From Bacillota bacterium (GTDB lineage Bacteria; Bacillota; Dethiobacteria; DTU022), in NCBI GenBank assembly GCA_012510305.1, contig JAAZIE010000019.1, positions 1 through 29,309 on the forward strand: DNA of 29,309 bases, in the 5' to 3' direction. The notes under the pieces were generated by a model. The model made no database searches. It saw nothing but the letters and a program-made list of their open reading frames with translations, and was not told the DNA's origin. Both the position numbers and the translations under genes were made by a program. Below are positions 9,873 to 18,072 of this stretch, piece after piece. Every line of letters begins with the position of its first letter. Within the stretch, counting starts at the first letter, position 1.

Positions 9873-10693
9873 TTTCCCCAGCCCTCCTTGACCACCTGCA
9901 TGATTTGATTGGCCACTTCTTCAACAGCCTTGTTGGAAACATCGAAAACGGTACATCTGATCTGCTCCATGATCCGGCGGGCGTAGTCAAGTTCCGCCGT
10001 GATTCGCTCCATGGAAGCATAGTCAGCCTGGGCGTTGAGCCCCAGGCTGTTCAAGCGCTCCTGCCTGATAGAGCGGAGCTGCCCCGGATCGATCATCAAG
10101 CCGATTACCCTTTCAGAAGGCACCCAAAATAGCTCTTCCGGGGGCTCCACCTCGGGGACCAGGGGCAGGTTCGCCACCATCACTCTCCGGTGGGCCAAGT
10201 ACATGCTTAAAGGTGTCTTCGAGGTTCGGGAGATCCCGATGAGGACCACTTCCGCCAGGCGCAGCCCCCGGGGATCTTTGCCGTCATCGTACTTCACGGC
10301 AAACTCAACGGCGGCAATGCGCCGGAAGTAGTCCTCATCCAGCCGGCGGACCCGGCCGGGCTCCAGGTGAGGCTCCTTCTCCATGATCCTGGAAAAAGCG
10401 CTCATCGCCGGTCCCATGATATCGGCCGTGGGGATATTGCGCTTTGCCGCCTCCGATTCCACCACCCGGCGCAGCTCCGGTAAAACCAGGGTGTAGGCAA
10501 CCGCACTGTTGCCCAGGGCGGCCTCCTCCAGGATCTCGATTATTCTGGCGCTGTCGCTGACAAAGGGAATCCGGCGCACCTCCACCTCTTCCGAATCGTA
10601 CTGGCTGGCCGCCGCCTTGACCACAAACTCTGCGGTTTCACCGATGGAGTCGGATATAATGTAGACTACCGGTTTTTTGGAAGATACGCTCAT
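9869..10693 (-). CDS. ppsR: Pyruvate, phosphate dikinase regulatory protein (kinase/pyrophosphorylase, DUF299)
   Basis: This bifunctional enzyme inactivates PPDK by ADP-dependent phosphorylation of the threonine beside the catalytic histidine, and reactivates it by Pi-dependent removal. Family signatures are the N-terminal YIISDSIGETAEFVVKAA and the P-loop GISRTSKTPLSMYLA. The frame opens at 10717. I choose the ATG at 10693 because GGGAGGAAAAGG lies just upstream and homologues start close to the ISDSIGETA motif. That gives 274 residues. It sits between ccpN (14-base gap) and ppdK (overlap), so the regulator and its target are made together. The Bacillus equivalent, YqfL, is likewise next to ccpN. 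Confidence 0.95.
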   Translation of the reverse strand: MSVSSKKPVVYIISDSIGETAEFVVKAAASQYDSEEVEVRRIPFVSDSARIIEILEEAALGNSAVAYTLVLPELRRVVESEAAKRNIPTADIMGPAMSAFSRIMEKEPHLEPGRVRRLDEDYFRRIAAVEFAVKYDDGKDPRGLRLAEVVLIGISRTSKTPLSMYLAHRRVMVANLPLVPEVEPPEELFWVPSERVIGLMIDPGQLRSIRQERLNSLGLNAQADYASMERITAELDYARRIMEQIRCTVFDVSNKAVEEVANQIMQVVKEGWGN

Positions 10694-10707
10694 CCGCCTT
10701 TTCCTCC

Positions 10708-11328
10708 CTAGCTGCACACCTCCGCCAGCAAACGGGCCAGCGTGGTTTTTGTTATTTTACCGATCACCTTAAGCTTATTTTCTTCCACCACCCGCACCAC
10801 CGGAAGGGCGTCAACCTGGTGATCGGCAATCTTTTTTGCCGCCGCCACAATATCCAGGTCCGGTTCCACGGTAACGAGGTGGGGCATGCGGGTCATAATC
10901 ACCGCCACCGGGATCCGCAAAAGATCGCTGCCCCCGATGGCTGTTTTCAAAAGATCCTTGCGCGAAAGGATCCCCTGCAGGTAACCCTCTTCGTCGATCA
11001 CAAAAAGGGTGCCCACATCCTCCACGAAAAGAGAAACGATGGCATCGTACACCGAGGTCTCCTCGCGTATCACCGCGGGCACCGCTTTAACTTCGCCGAC
11101 GGTAAAGCGTTTCAGGTAGTCGGCAAAAAGATTCCGGGCCTCCTTGCCGGCATAGGTATAGCCGACTCGCGGCCTGGCTTCCAGCAGGCCGGACATGGTC
11201 AAAACCGCCAGGCAGGGGCGTAAGGCGGCGCGGGAAACACTTAACCGGGAGGCGATCTCTTCACCGGATATGGGTCCGGATTTTTTGACGATCTCGAGAA
11301 TTTTTTTCTGTCTGTGGCTCAGGTTCAT
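10708..11328 (-). CDS. ccpN: CcpN-like transcriptional regulator: helix-turn-helix plus two CBS domains
   Basis: In Bacillus CcpN represses gluconeogenic genes when glucose is present, sensing nucleotides through CBS domains. Here an N-terminal winged helix-turn-helix (SHRQKKILEIVKKSG, then ISGEEIASRLSVSRAALRPC) is followed by a CBS pair at roughly 75-130 and 140-200. The first has TLFVIDEEGYLQGILSRKDL and the second has VDALPVVRV. The frame opens at 11391, but the ATG at 11328 is preceded by GGGAGTGG and starts directly at the helix-turn-helix, giving 206 residues. Position between glyS and ppsR matches the Bacillus order. It may control ppdK or ppsR, but no operator is visible. The symbol is assigned by domain layout and synteny. 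Confidence 0.9.
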   Translation of the reverse strand: MNLSHRQKKILEIVKKSGPISGEEIASRLSVSRAALRPCLAVLTMSGLLEARPRVGYTYAGKEARNLFADYLKRFTVGEVKAVPAVIREETSVYDAIVSLFVEDVGTLFVIDEEGYLQGILSRKDLLKTAIGGSDLLRIPVAVIMTRMPHLVTVEPDLDIVAAAKKIADHQVDALPVVRVVEENKLKVIGKITKTTLARLLAEVCS

Positions 11329-11365
11329 TTTTTCCACTCCCGCATCATGCCGCAAGATGAGAGCG

Positions 11366-13462
11366 CTATTCCGCCAGCTGCAGCAGGGCAAAGTCGGCCA
11401 TGCGGTTGAACAGCGCTTTTACCGCCGCCAGCAAGCTCAAGCGGTTCCGGCGCAGCGGTTCATCTTCAACCATAACCATAACCCCGTCAAAAAACGAATC
11501 CACCGGCTCTTTAAGCGAGCCCAGCAGTTCCAGGCAGGAGCTGTAATCGCGCCGCTGCAGGGCCTGCGCCAGCACGGGCTCGATCTGGAGCGAGCACCGG
11601 TAGAGCTCTTTTTCAGCCGGCTCGCCGAGGAGACCGCGTTTGATCGTTCCCTCCCCGGCGCCGCGGGAGAGGTTGGCCACGCGGATGTAGGCGGCGCTGA
11701 CATTTTTTAAAAGATCTGTGCGCAGGTGTTCTTCCAGGGCGGCGGCCCGCTCGTAAAGCTCCGCCACGGAGCGGTAGGGAACCCCGAGAACCGCCTCGAT
11801 AACATCGTAGCTCAGCCCCTTCTCCTGCAGGGCAAAGCGAAGCCGGTGGGTCATAAAATCGTGAAGGGCACCGCGCAACTGGTTCCGGCGCTGCAGGGAC
11901 AGCGGCACCGCCGGCGAATGCTGCTCCAGGGCGCTGTCCAGCAGGGCCGCCGGGGTCAGCTCAAATGCATGGGCGGCCAGGACAGCGATGATCCCCTGTC
12001 CCTGGCGGCGCAGGGCATAGGGATCCTGGGACCCGGTGGGCTCGATCCCCGCCAGAAAACAACCGCTCAGCGTGTCGGCACGGTCGGCCAGCGAGAGGAG
12101 GGCTCCTTCAACCGTGTCCGGCAGGGAATCTCCAAAGTGCCGCGGCAGGTAGTGCTCGTAGATCGCCGCCGCCGTCCGCGGATCTTCTCCGCCGAGCAAA
12201 GCATATTCGCGACCCATAACCCCCTGCAGCTCCGGTAGTTCCCGAACCATGCGCGTGATCAGGTCGGCTTTGCAGAGCTGCGCGGCGCGCTTTGCCCTCC
12301 CGATGAGGGCGGCATCCCCGCCCAGGCGCTCACCGGTCAGCTCCACCAGTTTTACCAGGCGCTCCTGTTTCTCGGCCAGGGTGCCCAGCTCTTCATGAAA
12401 AATAACACCGCCGAGACGGCCGGCGTATATTTCCAGGTTTTCTTTGCGATCCTCGTTGTGAAAAAAACGGGCGTCGGCCAGGCGGGCGCCGAGCACCTTT
12501 TCGTAGCCCCGGCGAATGTTTTCATGAAATAGATTGTTGCTGATCCCGATGAAGCAGGGCTTGAGCCCGCTGCTGCCCTCTTCGAGCACGGGGAAGAAAC
12601 GCTGGTGAACCTGCATCGTGGTGATAAGCACTTCCCGGGGCAGATTGAGGTAGTCGCGGGCAAAGGAACCGGTTACCGCCACCGGGTATTCCACCAGGTG
12701 GGTCACCTCTTCCAGGAGCGCTTCGTCGACGAGCGGGCGCCCTCCCGCTTCCGCGGCTTTTTCCACCAGCAGCTGCCGGATCCGCTCCCGGCGCCGCTCC
12801 TGATCCAGGATCACCCGGTTTTGTTCCAGGCAGTCAAAGTAGCCGGCGATACTGCCCACGGTAAAGGAACGGGGAGAAAGCAGGCGATGCCCCCAAGTTT
12901 CGCTTCCCGAAGTAACCCCGGCAAAGGTAAAGTGTACCGGCGCCGTGCCGTGGAGGGCCAGCAGCCAGCGCAGGGGGCGGGGAAAACGTTCTGCTTTATT
13001 GTCCCAGTACATGGGCCGGGCAAAACTGATCCCGCCGAGCAACCGGGCCAGTATCTCCGGCAGCAGCGTCTCCGCCGTCTTTCCGGGAAGCTCCTTCACC
13101 GCAAAAAGGTACGGCACCTCCTTGACCTGCTCCACGGTCAGATCCTCCGGGGCAAGGCCCTGGCTGCGGGCAAAACCATGCAAGGCCCCGGTAGGCGCAC
13201 CGGCCTCATCATAGGCGCGCTCCAGCGGGGGCCCCTTTATTTTTTGCTGCCGGTGGGGCTGGCGGGAGGCCAGATCCTCGACCAGCAGCACCAGCCGGCG
13301 GGGCGTACCCCAGGCTTTGCAGCGGCGAAAGCCGAGGTGCTGCTCTTTCATCTGTGCGGCCAGGCCCTCCTGCAGCTGCTCCAGCGCTGCCGGGATGAAG
13401 CGGGGCGGGAGCTCTTCGCAGCCTACTTCAAGCAGCAGATTGTTTTTTCTCTCCTTATCCAT
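11366..13462 (-). CDS. glyS: Glycine--tRNA ligase, beta subunit
   Basis: This is the beta subunit of the bacterial alpha2-beta2 glycyl-tRNA synthetase. It binds tRNA and supplies the anticodon-recognition region, while the alpha subunit holds the aminoacylation site. The 698-residue length is normal. The start NLLLEVGCEELPPRFIPAAL is the family N-terminus. GSFARDYLNLPREVLITTM and GIEPTGSQDPYALRRQGQG are further conserved segments. The C-terminus from about 590 fits the DALR-type anticodon-binding domain. ATG 13462 follows GGAGGGGAT and lies 3 bases past the glyQ stop, so the two subunits are made from one transcript under the T-box. Confidence 0.98.
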   Translation of the reverse strand: MDKERKNNLLLEVGCEELPPRFIPAALEQLQEGLAAQMKEQHLGFRRCKAWGTPRRLVLLVEDLASRQPHRQQKIKGPPLERAYDEAGAPTGALHGFARSQGLAPEDLTVEQVKEVPYLFAVKELPGKTAETLLPEILARLLGGISFARPMYWDNKAERFPRPLRWLLALHGTAPVHFTFAGVTSGSETWGHRLLSPRSFTVGSIAGYFDCLEQNRVILDQERRRERIRQLLVEKAAEAGGRPLVDEALLEEVTHLVEYPVAVTGSFARDYLNLPREVLITTMQVHQRFFPVLEEGSSGLKPCFIGISNNLFHENIRRGYEKVLGARLADARFFHNEDRKENLEIYAGRLGGVIFHEELGTLAEKQERLVKLVELTGERLGGDAALIGRAKRAAQLCKADLITRMVRELPELQGVMGREYALLGGEDPRTAAAIYEHYLPRHFGDSLPDTVEGALLSLADRADTLSGCFLAGIEPTGSQDPYALRRQGQGIIAVLAAHAFELTPAALLDSALEQHSPAVPLSLQRRNQLRGALHDFMTHRLRFALQEKGLSYDVIEAVLGVPYRSVAELYERAAALEEHLRTDLLKNVSAAYIRVANLSRGAGEGTIKRGLLGEPAEKELYRCSLQIEPVLAQALQRRDYSSCLELLGSLKEPVDSFFDGVMVMVEDEPLRRNRLSLLAAVKALFNRMADFALLQLAE

Positions 13463-13465
13463 GGC

Positions 13466-14341
13466 TTAAATCCCCTCCGCCCCGGGCGAGCCGCCGCCCG
13501 CCGCCAATTGATCCAGGTATATTTTTGCACAGAGGCGTGAAAGATGGCGGACCCGTCCGATGTAGCCGGTTCGCTCGGTCACGCTAATCGCCCCCCGGGC
13601 CTCCAGCAGGTTAAATGTATGCGAACACTTTAAAATATAGTCATAGGCCGGTAAAACCAGCCCCCTTTTCAAGATCCTTTCCGCTTCGGCTTCGTAGAGA
13701 TTAAAAAGCTGAAAAAGCATCTCCTTGTCAGCCTGTTCAAAACTGTACCGGGAATGATCCCGCTCCGCTTTCTGAAAAAGATCGCCGTAGCTGGTTTCCC
13801 CGGCCCAATCCAGATCGAAAACGCTGTGGCGATCCTGCAGGTAGACCGCGATACGCTCAAGTCCGTAGGTGAGCTCCACCGGGACTTTCTCCACATCGAT
13901 TCCGCCAACCTGCTGAAAATAGGTGAACTGGGTAATTTCCATGCCGTCGAGCCAGATCTCCCAGCCCAGGCCCCATGCTCCCAGGGTCGGCGATTCCCAG
14001 TTATCTTCGACAAAGCGGATGTCGTGCTCCTCAAGCGACAGCCCCAAAGAGACCAGGCTTTCCAAGTAAAGCTCCTGGATCCGGGCCGGTGCCGGCTTGA
14101 TTACCACCTGGTACTGCAGGTGCTGATAAAGGCGGTTGGGGTTTTCTCCGTAGCGGCCGTCCGCGGGGCGGCGGGAAGGCTCCACGTAAGCCACCGCCCA
14201 GGGATCCGGGCCCAGGGCTTTTAAAAAGGTAGCCGGGTTCATCGTTCCGGCCCCTTTTTCGATGTCATAGGGCTGCCAGAGCAGGCAACCCTGCTCCGCC
14301 CAGTATGATTGCAACCGGAGAATAATCGTCTGCAGATCCAT
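13466..14341 (-). CDS. glyQ: Glycine--tRNA ligase, alpha subunit
   Basis: This is the catalytic alpha subunit of heterotetrameric glycyl-tRNA synthetase. At 291 residues it has the usual length. Recognisable segments are LQSYWAEQGCLLWQPYDIEK, GAGTMNPATFL, PWAVAYVEPSRRPADGRYGE and WEIWLDGMEITQFTYFQQ. The ATG at 14341 is preceded by AAAGGAGCGAAGGGG. Upstream lies a glycine T-box riboswitch with its own promoter, so expression should rise when tRNA-Gly is uncharged. Confidence 0.98.
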   Translation of the reverse strand: MDLQTIILRLQSYWAEQGCLLWQPYDIEKGAGTMNPATFLKALGPDPWAVAYVEPSRRPADGRYGENPNRLYQHLQYQVVIKPAPARIQELYLESLVSLGLSLEEHDIRFVEDNWESPTLGAWGLGWEIWLDGMEITQFTYFQQVGGIDVEKVPVELTYGLERIAVYLQDRHSVFDLDWAGETSYGDLFQKAERDHSRYSFEQADKEMLFQLFNLYEAEAERILKRGLVLPAYDYILKCSHTFNLLEARGAISVTERTGYIGRVRHLSRLCAKIYLDQLAAGGGSPGAEGI

Positions 14342-14368
14342 GCCCCTTCGCTCCTTTCCCGAATAAAG

Positions 14369-14410
14369 AAAAACTCCCTGTCCCCGGCCTGCTAGGCATA
14401 GGGACGGGAG
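14369..14410 (-). terminator. T-box regulated terminator upstream of glyQ
   Basis: On the minus strand CTCCC-G-TCCC (from 14410) pairs with GGGGAC-AGGGAG (ending at 14374), followed by TTTTT at 14373-14369. A smaller GCC/GGC pairing sits inside. This is the off-state hairpin, which competes with the antiterminator that contains the T-box sequence. Confidence 0.85.
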
Positions 14411-14583
14411 GCTGTTCCCGCGGTTCCACCCTACTTGGTTCGCCCGAGGCGAACCCTCTCGATCAGGACACGCTCCGGGGCGCCTTCACCGGGAACCCCG
14501 CCGGGCTTGCACCATCCCCGGCTCGCTTCAAAGAGCCCGCACCGGTTACTCCTCCCCTTCATCGCGCCAACGTATTCAACCTT
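14369..14583 (-). ncRNA. Glycine T-box riboswitch leader controlling glyQ-glyS
   Basis: The conserved T-box element TGGAACCGCGG is at 14428-14418. Before it lies a stable GGTTCGCC/GGGCGAACC hairpin fitting stem III. The long 5' stem I includes GGAGTAA on one side of the specifier loop and CCGGTGAAGGC on the other. This puts the glycine codon GGC in the specifier position (14484-14482). The distal part has the GGTG-containing loop. Binding of uncharged tRNA-Gly should stabilise the antiterminator and allow read-through. The 5' end at 14583 is estimated from the promoter. Confidence 0.92.
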
Positions 14584-14589
14584 GATCAG

Positions 14590-14619
14590 ATCCTAAACCA
14601 GGGCTCTCCTTTTTGTCAA
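14590..14619 (-). promoter_or_regulatory. Sigma-A type promoter of the glyQS T-box transcript
   Basis: On the minus strand a perfect -35 TTGACA (14619-14614) is followed after 18 bases by TAGGAT (14595-14590). It lies just past the recO stop and directly upstream of the T-box RNA. Transcription would begin near 14583. Confidence 0.7.
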
Positions 14620-14642
14620 GATTTACTTTACCGGCGCCCTGA

Positions 14643-15395
14643 TCAGGGCGCCGGCTCCACCAGCCGGATCAGCTCGAGCGAGCGCAGCTTTCCAATGTCC
14701 AGGTGGTAGCGCCGGAAGGCCGCCGCCATGCCGGCCAGCTCCTTTTTTTGCCGGGCGGAGCTGCGAATCAGTTTAACCCGGGCCAGGGGCGTCCCGAGCA
14801 GCCGCCGGGCCAGGGCCACCGTCCCGGCGCTTACCCTGAGAGCATCACTTTCGGCACATTGCGGGCAAAAAAGACCGCCCCGGCGGGGGCTGAAGAGGAA
14901 AGCTTCGGCGGTACCGCACTGCAGGCAGCCCTGCAGGTAAGGGCAAAACCCGGCCAGCTCCATCATCTTCAGCTCAAATGCCCGGCACAGGAGCGCAGGA
15001 TCGGGCCGGTCCCTGCCGCTCAGCAGGCGCCACCCCTGCAGCAGGAGAGCACAGGGCTCCGGAGAAGGCTCGGCGCTGTTGCTCAGCCGGCCGGCGATCT
15101 CGGAAAGGAACAGAGCGTAGGGATAAAGCCCGGCATCTTCGCGAAAAGCGGCAAAGTGCTCTTTAACCTGCTGGCCGGTGATCAGGTCAAGGCTGCGTCC
15201 CCGGTGAAACTGGTAGTTTCCAAAAGTAAAAAGATCCACCCCCGCGGCCAGCCTGCTTTTGGTTTTACGCGCTCCCCGGGCCACCGCGGTCAGCTTCCCT
15301 TTTTCCCAGGTGAGCAGGGTGATCAGGCGATCGGCTTCGCCGAGGTTGCGGCTGTAAAGAACAAGGGCGTCGGTTTTATAGCTGCGTTCAGGCAT
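14643..15395 (-). CDS. recO: DNA repair protein RecO
   Basis: RecO loads RecA on single-stranded DNA with RecR and RecF. At 250 residues the length is normal. The N-terminal OB-fold begins SYKTDALVLYSRNLGEADRL. The middle is helical. The zinc finger has CLQCG (Cys157, Cys160) and CPQC (Cys177, Cys180). ATG 15395 follows AGGAGGAGAAC. The era stop is 14 bases upstream, matching the usual era-recO order. In Bacillus a short yqzL lies between them; there is no room for it here. The gene ends just before the T-box promoter. Confidence 0.96.
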   Translation of the reverse strand: MPERSYKTDALVLYSRNLGEADRLITLLTWEKGKLTAVARGARKTKSRLAAGVDLFTFGNYQFHRGRSLDLITGQQVKEHFAAFREDAGLYPYALFLSEIAGRLSNSAEPSPEPCALLLQGWRLLSGRDRPDPALLCRAFELKMMELAGFCPYLQGCLQCGTAEAFLFSPRRGGLFCPQCAESDALRVSAGTVALARRLLGTPLARVKLIRSSARQKKELAGMAAAFRRYHLDIGKLRSLELIRLVEPAP

Positions 15396-15409
15396 GTTCT
15401 CCTCCTGCT

Positions 15410-16324
15410 CTAGGTTTTATCATAGCCGAAGTCGCGCAACAGGCGCTCGCGGTTGCGCCAGTCCCGTTTTACCTTGACCCGGAGATCGAGGTAGATCTGC
15501 CGGCCAAAAAGAGCTTCAATTTCGCGGCGGGCGTCGGTGCCGGCTTTCTTGAGCAAACGGCCCTTTTTGCCTACAATAATACCGACCTGGGATTCGCGTT
15601 CCACGAAAATTTCCGCCCTCATTTCCAGCAGGTCTCTTCCCTTACGGGGGGTGATCTCTTCGATGACCACGGCGGTGGCATGGGGAATCTCTTCATGGGT
15701 GAGGTGGATAATTTTTTCCCGGATAATTTCCGCGGCGATGATCCTCTCCGGCTGATCGGTAATCATCTCCGGGGGATAATAACGCGGACCTTCGGGCAAC
15801 CGGGCCGTGATCGCCTCCACAAAGGGTTCCAGGTTCTTTCCTTCCAGGGCTGACAGGGAAAAAACGCCGGCAAAAGGAAAAAGGTTCCGGTACAGGGCGC
15901 CGGTAACACCGAGCCGCCCCGGCGAAACCAGGTCCAGCTTGTTCATCACCAGGAAAACCGGGCCGGATGCTTTGCTCAGCGCGGCGGCGATGTGGCGATC
16001 TCCGGGGCCCGGCTTCAGGTGAGCCTCAACGATATAGCAAACCAGGTCGGCCTCGCGGAGGGCGGCCTGCGCTGACCGGGCCATCCGGTGGCCCAGTTCA
16101 TGCCGGGGGCGGTGCAGGCCGGGGGTATCGATAAAGATAACCTGGGCGGTTTCAACCGTGAGAATGGCGCGGATGGCGGTCCGCGTTGTCTGCGGCTTGG
16201 GGGAGACGATGGCCACCTTTTCCCCGATGAGGGCGTTCACCAGGGTTGATTTCCCCACGTTGGGCCTCCCCACCAGGGCCACAAACCCGGAGCGGTATGC
16301 TCCGGGGTCCTCCGCACCCGCCAT
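15410..16324 (-). CDS. era: GTPase Era
   Basis: Era is a GTPase that binds the 3' end of 16S rRNA and helps assemble the 30S subunit. The G1 loop is GRPNVGKST. The G3 motif DTPG, with LHRPRHELGHRM, and the G4 motif NKLD follow in order. The C-terminal third is the RNA-binding KH domain, with VGIIVGKKGRLLKKAGTDAR. The frame opens at a TTG at 16366 with no clear ribosome site. I prefer the ATG at 16324 (304 residues), which starts about a dozen residues before SGFVALVGRPNVGKST as homologues do. Its ribosome site (AGGGATGG, possibly GGAG further up) is modest, so the start is uncertain. Confidence 0.95.
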   Translation of the reverse strand: MAGAEDPGAYRSGFVALVGRPNVGKSTLVNALIGEKVAIVSPKPQTTRTAIRAILTVETAQVIFIDTPGLHRPRHELGHRMARSAQAALREADLVCYIVEAHLKPGPGDRHIAAALSKASGPVFLVMNKLDLVSPGRLGVTGALYRNLFPFAGVFSLSALEGKNLEPFVEAITARLPEGPRYYPPEMITDQPERIIAAEIIREKIIHLTHEEIPHATAVVIEEITPRKGRDLLEMRAEIFVERESQVGIIVGKKGRLLKKAGTDARREIEALFGRQIYLDLRVKVKRDWRNRERLLRDFGYDKT

Positions 16325-16413
16325 GGTACCATCCCTATCTCCAGTAGTATTAATTTTCCGGTTCAACCGTTATTCTCTACCCGCGGCGCCCCGGTATACC
16401 CGGCACCGGCAGC

Positions 16414-16536
16414 CTAACCCCGGTAAACAGTTTTCCGGTCGAGGACCGGGGTGCCGTCGATCAGATCGGAGCCCCGCACAGGCCCGCGCCGCCGGAGCAG
16501 TTCCACCTCCGTGAGCGAGTCCTTGCGATTGCTCAC
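16414..16536 (-). CDS. Possible 40-residue ORF between the DUF881 gene and era
   Basis: A GTG start at 16536 overlaps the DUF881 stop as GTGA, and the frame closes with TAG at 16416-16414. The peptide is basic in the middle and ends SDLIDGTPVLDRKTVYRG. DGTPVLD recalls the DGTPVLDIKPY end of the TrmO (YaeB) tRNA methyltransferase family, but the rest of that family is not present upstream in this frame. It could be a remnant, a small coupled gene, or a chance open frame in GC-rich sequence. The ribosome site is poor. If it is not real, 16325-16532 is simply a leader for era. Confidence 0.25.
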   Translation of the reverse strand: MSNRKDSLTEVELLRRRGPVRGSDLIDGTPVLDRKTVYRG

Positions 16537-17600
16537 TCCATGTTGCGGGAATATACCGGCAGCGTGATCGCTTTTTCATGCTTGATCTCAAAACGAATTC
16601 CCCGGCTCAGTTCCATGTTGTTCTTGATGATTTCAAGTCCGCTGGCCAGGAGGTCCGGGTCGCCAACTGCCTGAATAACCACGGGGTTGACCGGGATCAG
16701 CCGGCCGTTAACCTCGATCAGGGGACCGACGCAGCGGATCCCCGATGAGACCACAATGCGCTGGCCGCCCACGCAGATCCCTTTTGCCCCTGAGATAAAC
16801 AGTTCATTGATCACATCCCGGATATCGGCATCATGGATAATGGAACTGGGCGCTGCTGCTCCCGTTTCATCGTAGAGCTCCGCTGTAATCCCTTTTCCGG
16901 CCATCTCCAGCAGGCCCGCCTGGATCCTCAATTCGTGCAATTTCAGGCGGGTGGCATCGAGCTCTTCGTTAAGCACTTCCAACTGCTCTTTGGGGTCATA
17001 GGGCACTTTCTGCCGGGCCACGCCGTCGGCAATTTCAATTTCCAACCGCCAACCCTCGGAATAGCGATCCAGGGGAATCAGGTTTTCAATTTTCTCAACG
17101 GTGCCGGGGCTTAAAATATTGCCCGGCAGCGTAAAGATCTCATGGTCGCCTTCACTTTCATTTTCAGGCAAATGCAGTGAAAAGCTGAGCTGCTCTTTAT
17201 CCTGCTGCACCTGCGAGTCGGTATTGACCAGGGCGAGAATTTTATCGACGAGCATGAGGTCGGCTTCACGGAGAATGATTTCTTGCACCCGCCGCCCCTG
17301 TTCGAGAATTGTTTTGGTGAGCTCATCGCCGGAAAAGAGCTCAATATCATAGTTGAAACTGGCCAGGGCTTCTCTAACTGCACTGCGTTCCAAAACTCCC
17401 AGTTCATCGGCCAACCGCTGGTTGTAGTCCGCCAGCTCACGTGCTACCGCCTGTTTTGAACTATGCCTCATCGTGACGGGGGGAAAGGCGGCGTGAAAAC
17501 CGTAACACAGGGCCCCCAAAAGAGCTGTGTTCAAAATTATCAGGGCTAGGACAATCCACACCAGGTATCTTTTAAGTCGCTTCTCACCGGTTACCTCCAC
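16533..17600 (-). CDS. Membrane-anchored DUF881 family protein
   Basis: Function is unknown. One N-terminal transmembrane helix (about 12-34) is followed by a predicted extracellular part. The C-terminal 150 residues match DUF881. A short coiled coil (about 206-230) leads into AGLLEMAGKGITAELYDE, then IIHDADIRDVINELFISGAK, and GGQRIVVSSGIRCVGPLIEV with NPVVIQAVGDPDLL. Usual DUF881 proteins are shorter, near 230-280 residues. This one has 355, with roughly 160 extra, acidic, unassigned residues between the helix and the coiled coil. GTG 17600 is preceded by GGAGGG at a longish distance. DUF881 genes often lie near cell-division or stalk clusters; here it sits between dgkA and era, where Bacillus has cdd. 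It is not recognised beyond the domain. Confidence 0.85.
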   Translation of the reverse strand: MEVTGEKRLKRYLVWIVLALIILNTALLGALCYGFHAAFPPVTMRHSSKQAVARELADYNQRLADELGVLERSAVREALASFNYDIELFSGDELTKTILEQGRRVQEIILREADLMLVDKILALVNTDSQVQQDKEQLSFSLHLPENESEGDHEIFTLPGNILSPGTVEKIENLIPLDRYSEGWRLEIEIADGVARQKVPYDPKEQLEVLNEELDATRLKLHELRIQAGLLEMAGKGITAELYDETGAAAPSSIIHDADIRDVINELFISGAKGICVGGQRIVVSSGIRCVGPLIEVNGRLIPVNPVVIQAVGDPDLLASGLEIIKNNMELSRGIRFEIKHEKAITLPVYSRNME

Positions 17601-17687
17601 CGAAGACAGATCCCTCCATCAAATCTTTAGTATTACCAATATTATGGGCAGACCCTGAAAAACCCTATTATGGAGTGATGAAGAATG

Positions 17688-18062
17688 TTAAAAATGGATT
17701 AATTTTATCAGAATTCCCCAGAGCCGGGGCCCCAGGGTGAGCAAACCCACCAAAACAGCATAACCCGCTGTCAATAAAACAGCGGCGGCGGCCACATCCT
17801 TGGTAATACGCGCCAGCTTGTGGTGCTCCTCTATAACCAGGTCCACCATCTTTTCCACGGCCGTGTTGATCGTTTCAACAACCAGGACCGCAAAAACAGC
17901 CGTGATGATCAGCAAAAGCTCCCATCTCTTCAGGCCCAGCAGAAAAGCCAGCGTGATCACGGCTATGCCGACGACCAGGTGGATGACCATGTTTCGCTGC
18001 GTCGCAAAACAATAACGCAAGCCGTCAGCGGCGTACCGAAAACTGAGCATTAATCGCCTCAT
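17688..18062 (-). CDS. dgkA: Diacylglycerol/undecaprenol kinase family membrane protein (DgkA)
   Basis: In Gram-positive bacteria DgkA mainly phosphorylates undecaprenol, recycling the lipid carrier of wall synthesis. At 124 residues it is a small integral membrane enzyme with three predicted helices. The signature VETINTAVEKMVDLV carries the conserved Glu and Asn of the active site. It is preceded by the FRYAADGLRYCFATQRNM segment. The frame is open much further upstream, antisense to nothing but overlapping ybeY in another frame. I start at ATG 18062, ten bases after the ybeY stop. The ribosome site (AGAAGAG) is weak, and ATG 18050 is an alternative. Confidence 0.93.
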   Translation of the reverse strand: MRRLMLSFRYAADGLRYCFATQRNMVIHLVVGIAVITLAFLLGLKRWELLLIITAVFAVLVVETINTAVEKMVDLVIEEHHKLARITKDVAAAAVLLTAGYAVLVGLLTLGPRLWGILIKLIHF

Positions 18063-18072
18063 TGTTCTCTTC

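Noticed and set aside
12605..13540. A 311-codon plus-strand open frame opposite glyS
   Set aside because: It lies antisense to conserved glyS sequence, with no motif and no plausible neighbours on its strand.
14369..14610. A tRNA gene in the structured region before glyQ
   Set aside because: The folded elements, TGGAACCGCGG and the terminator identify it as a T-box leader; no cloverleaf or T-loop GTTCGA was found.
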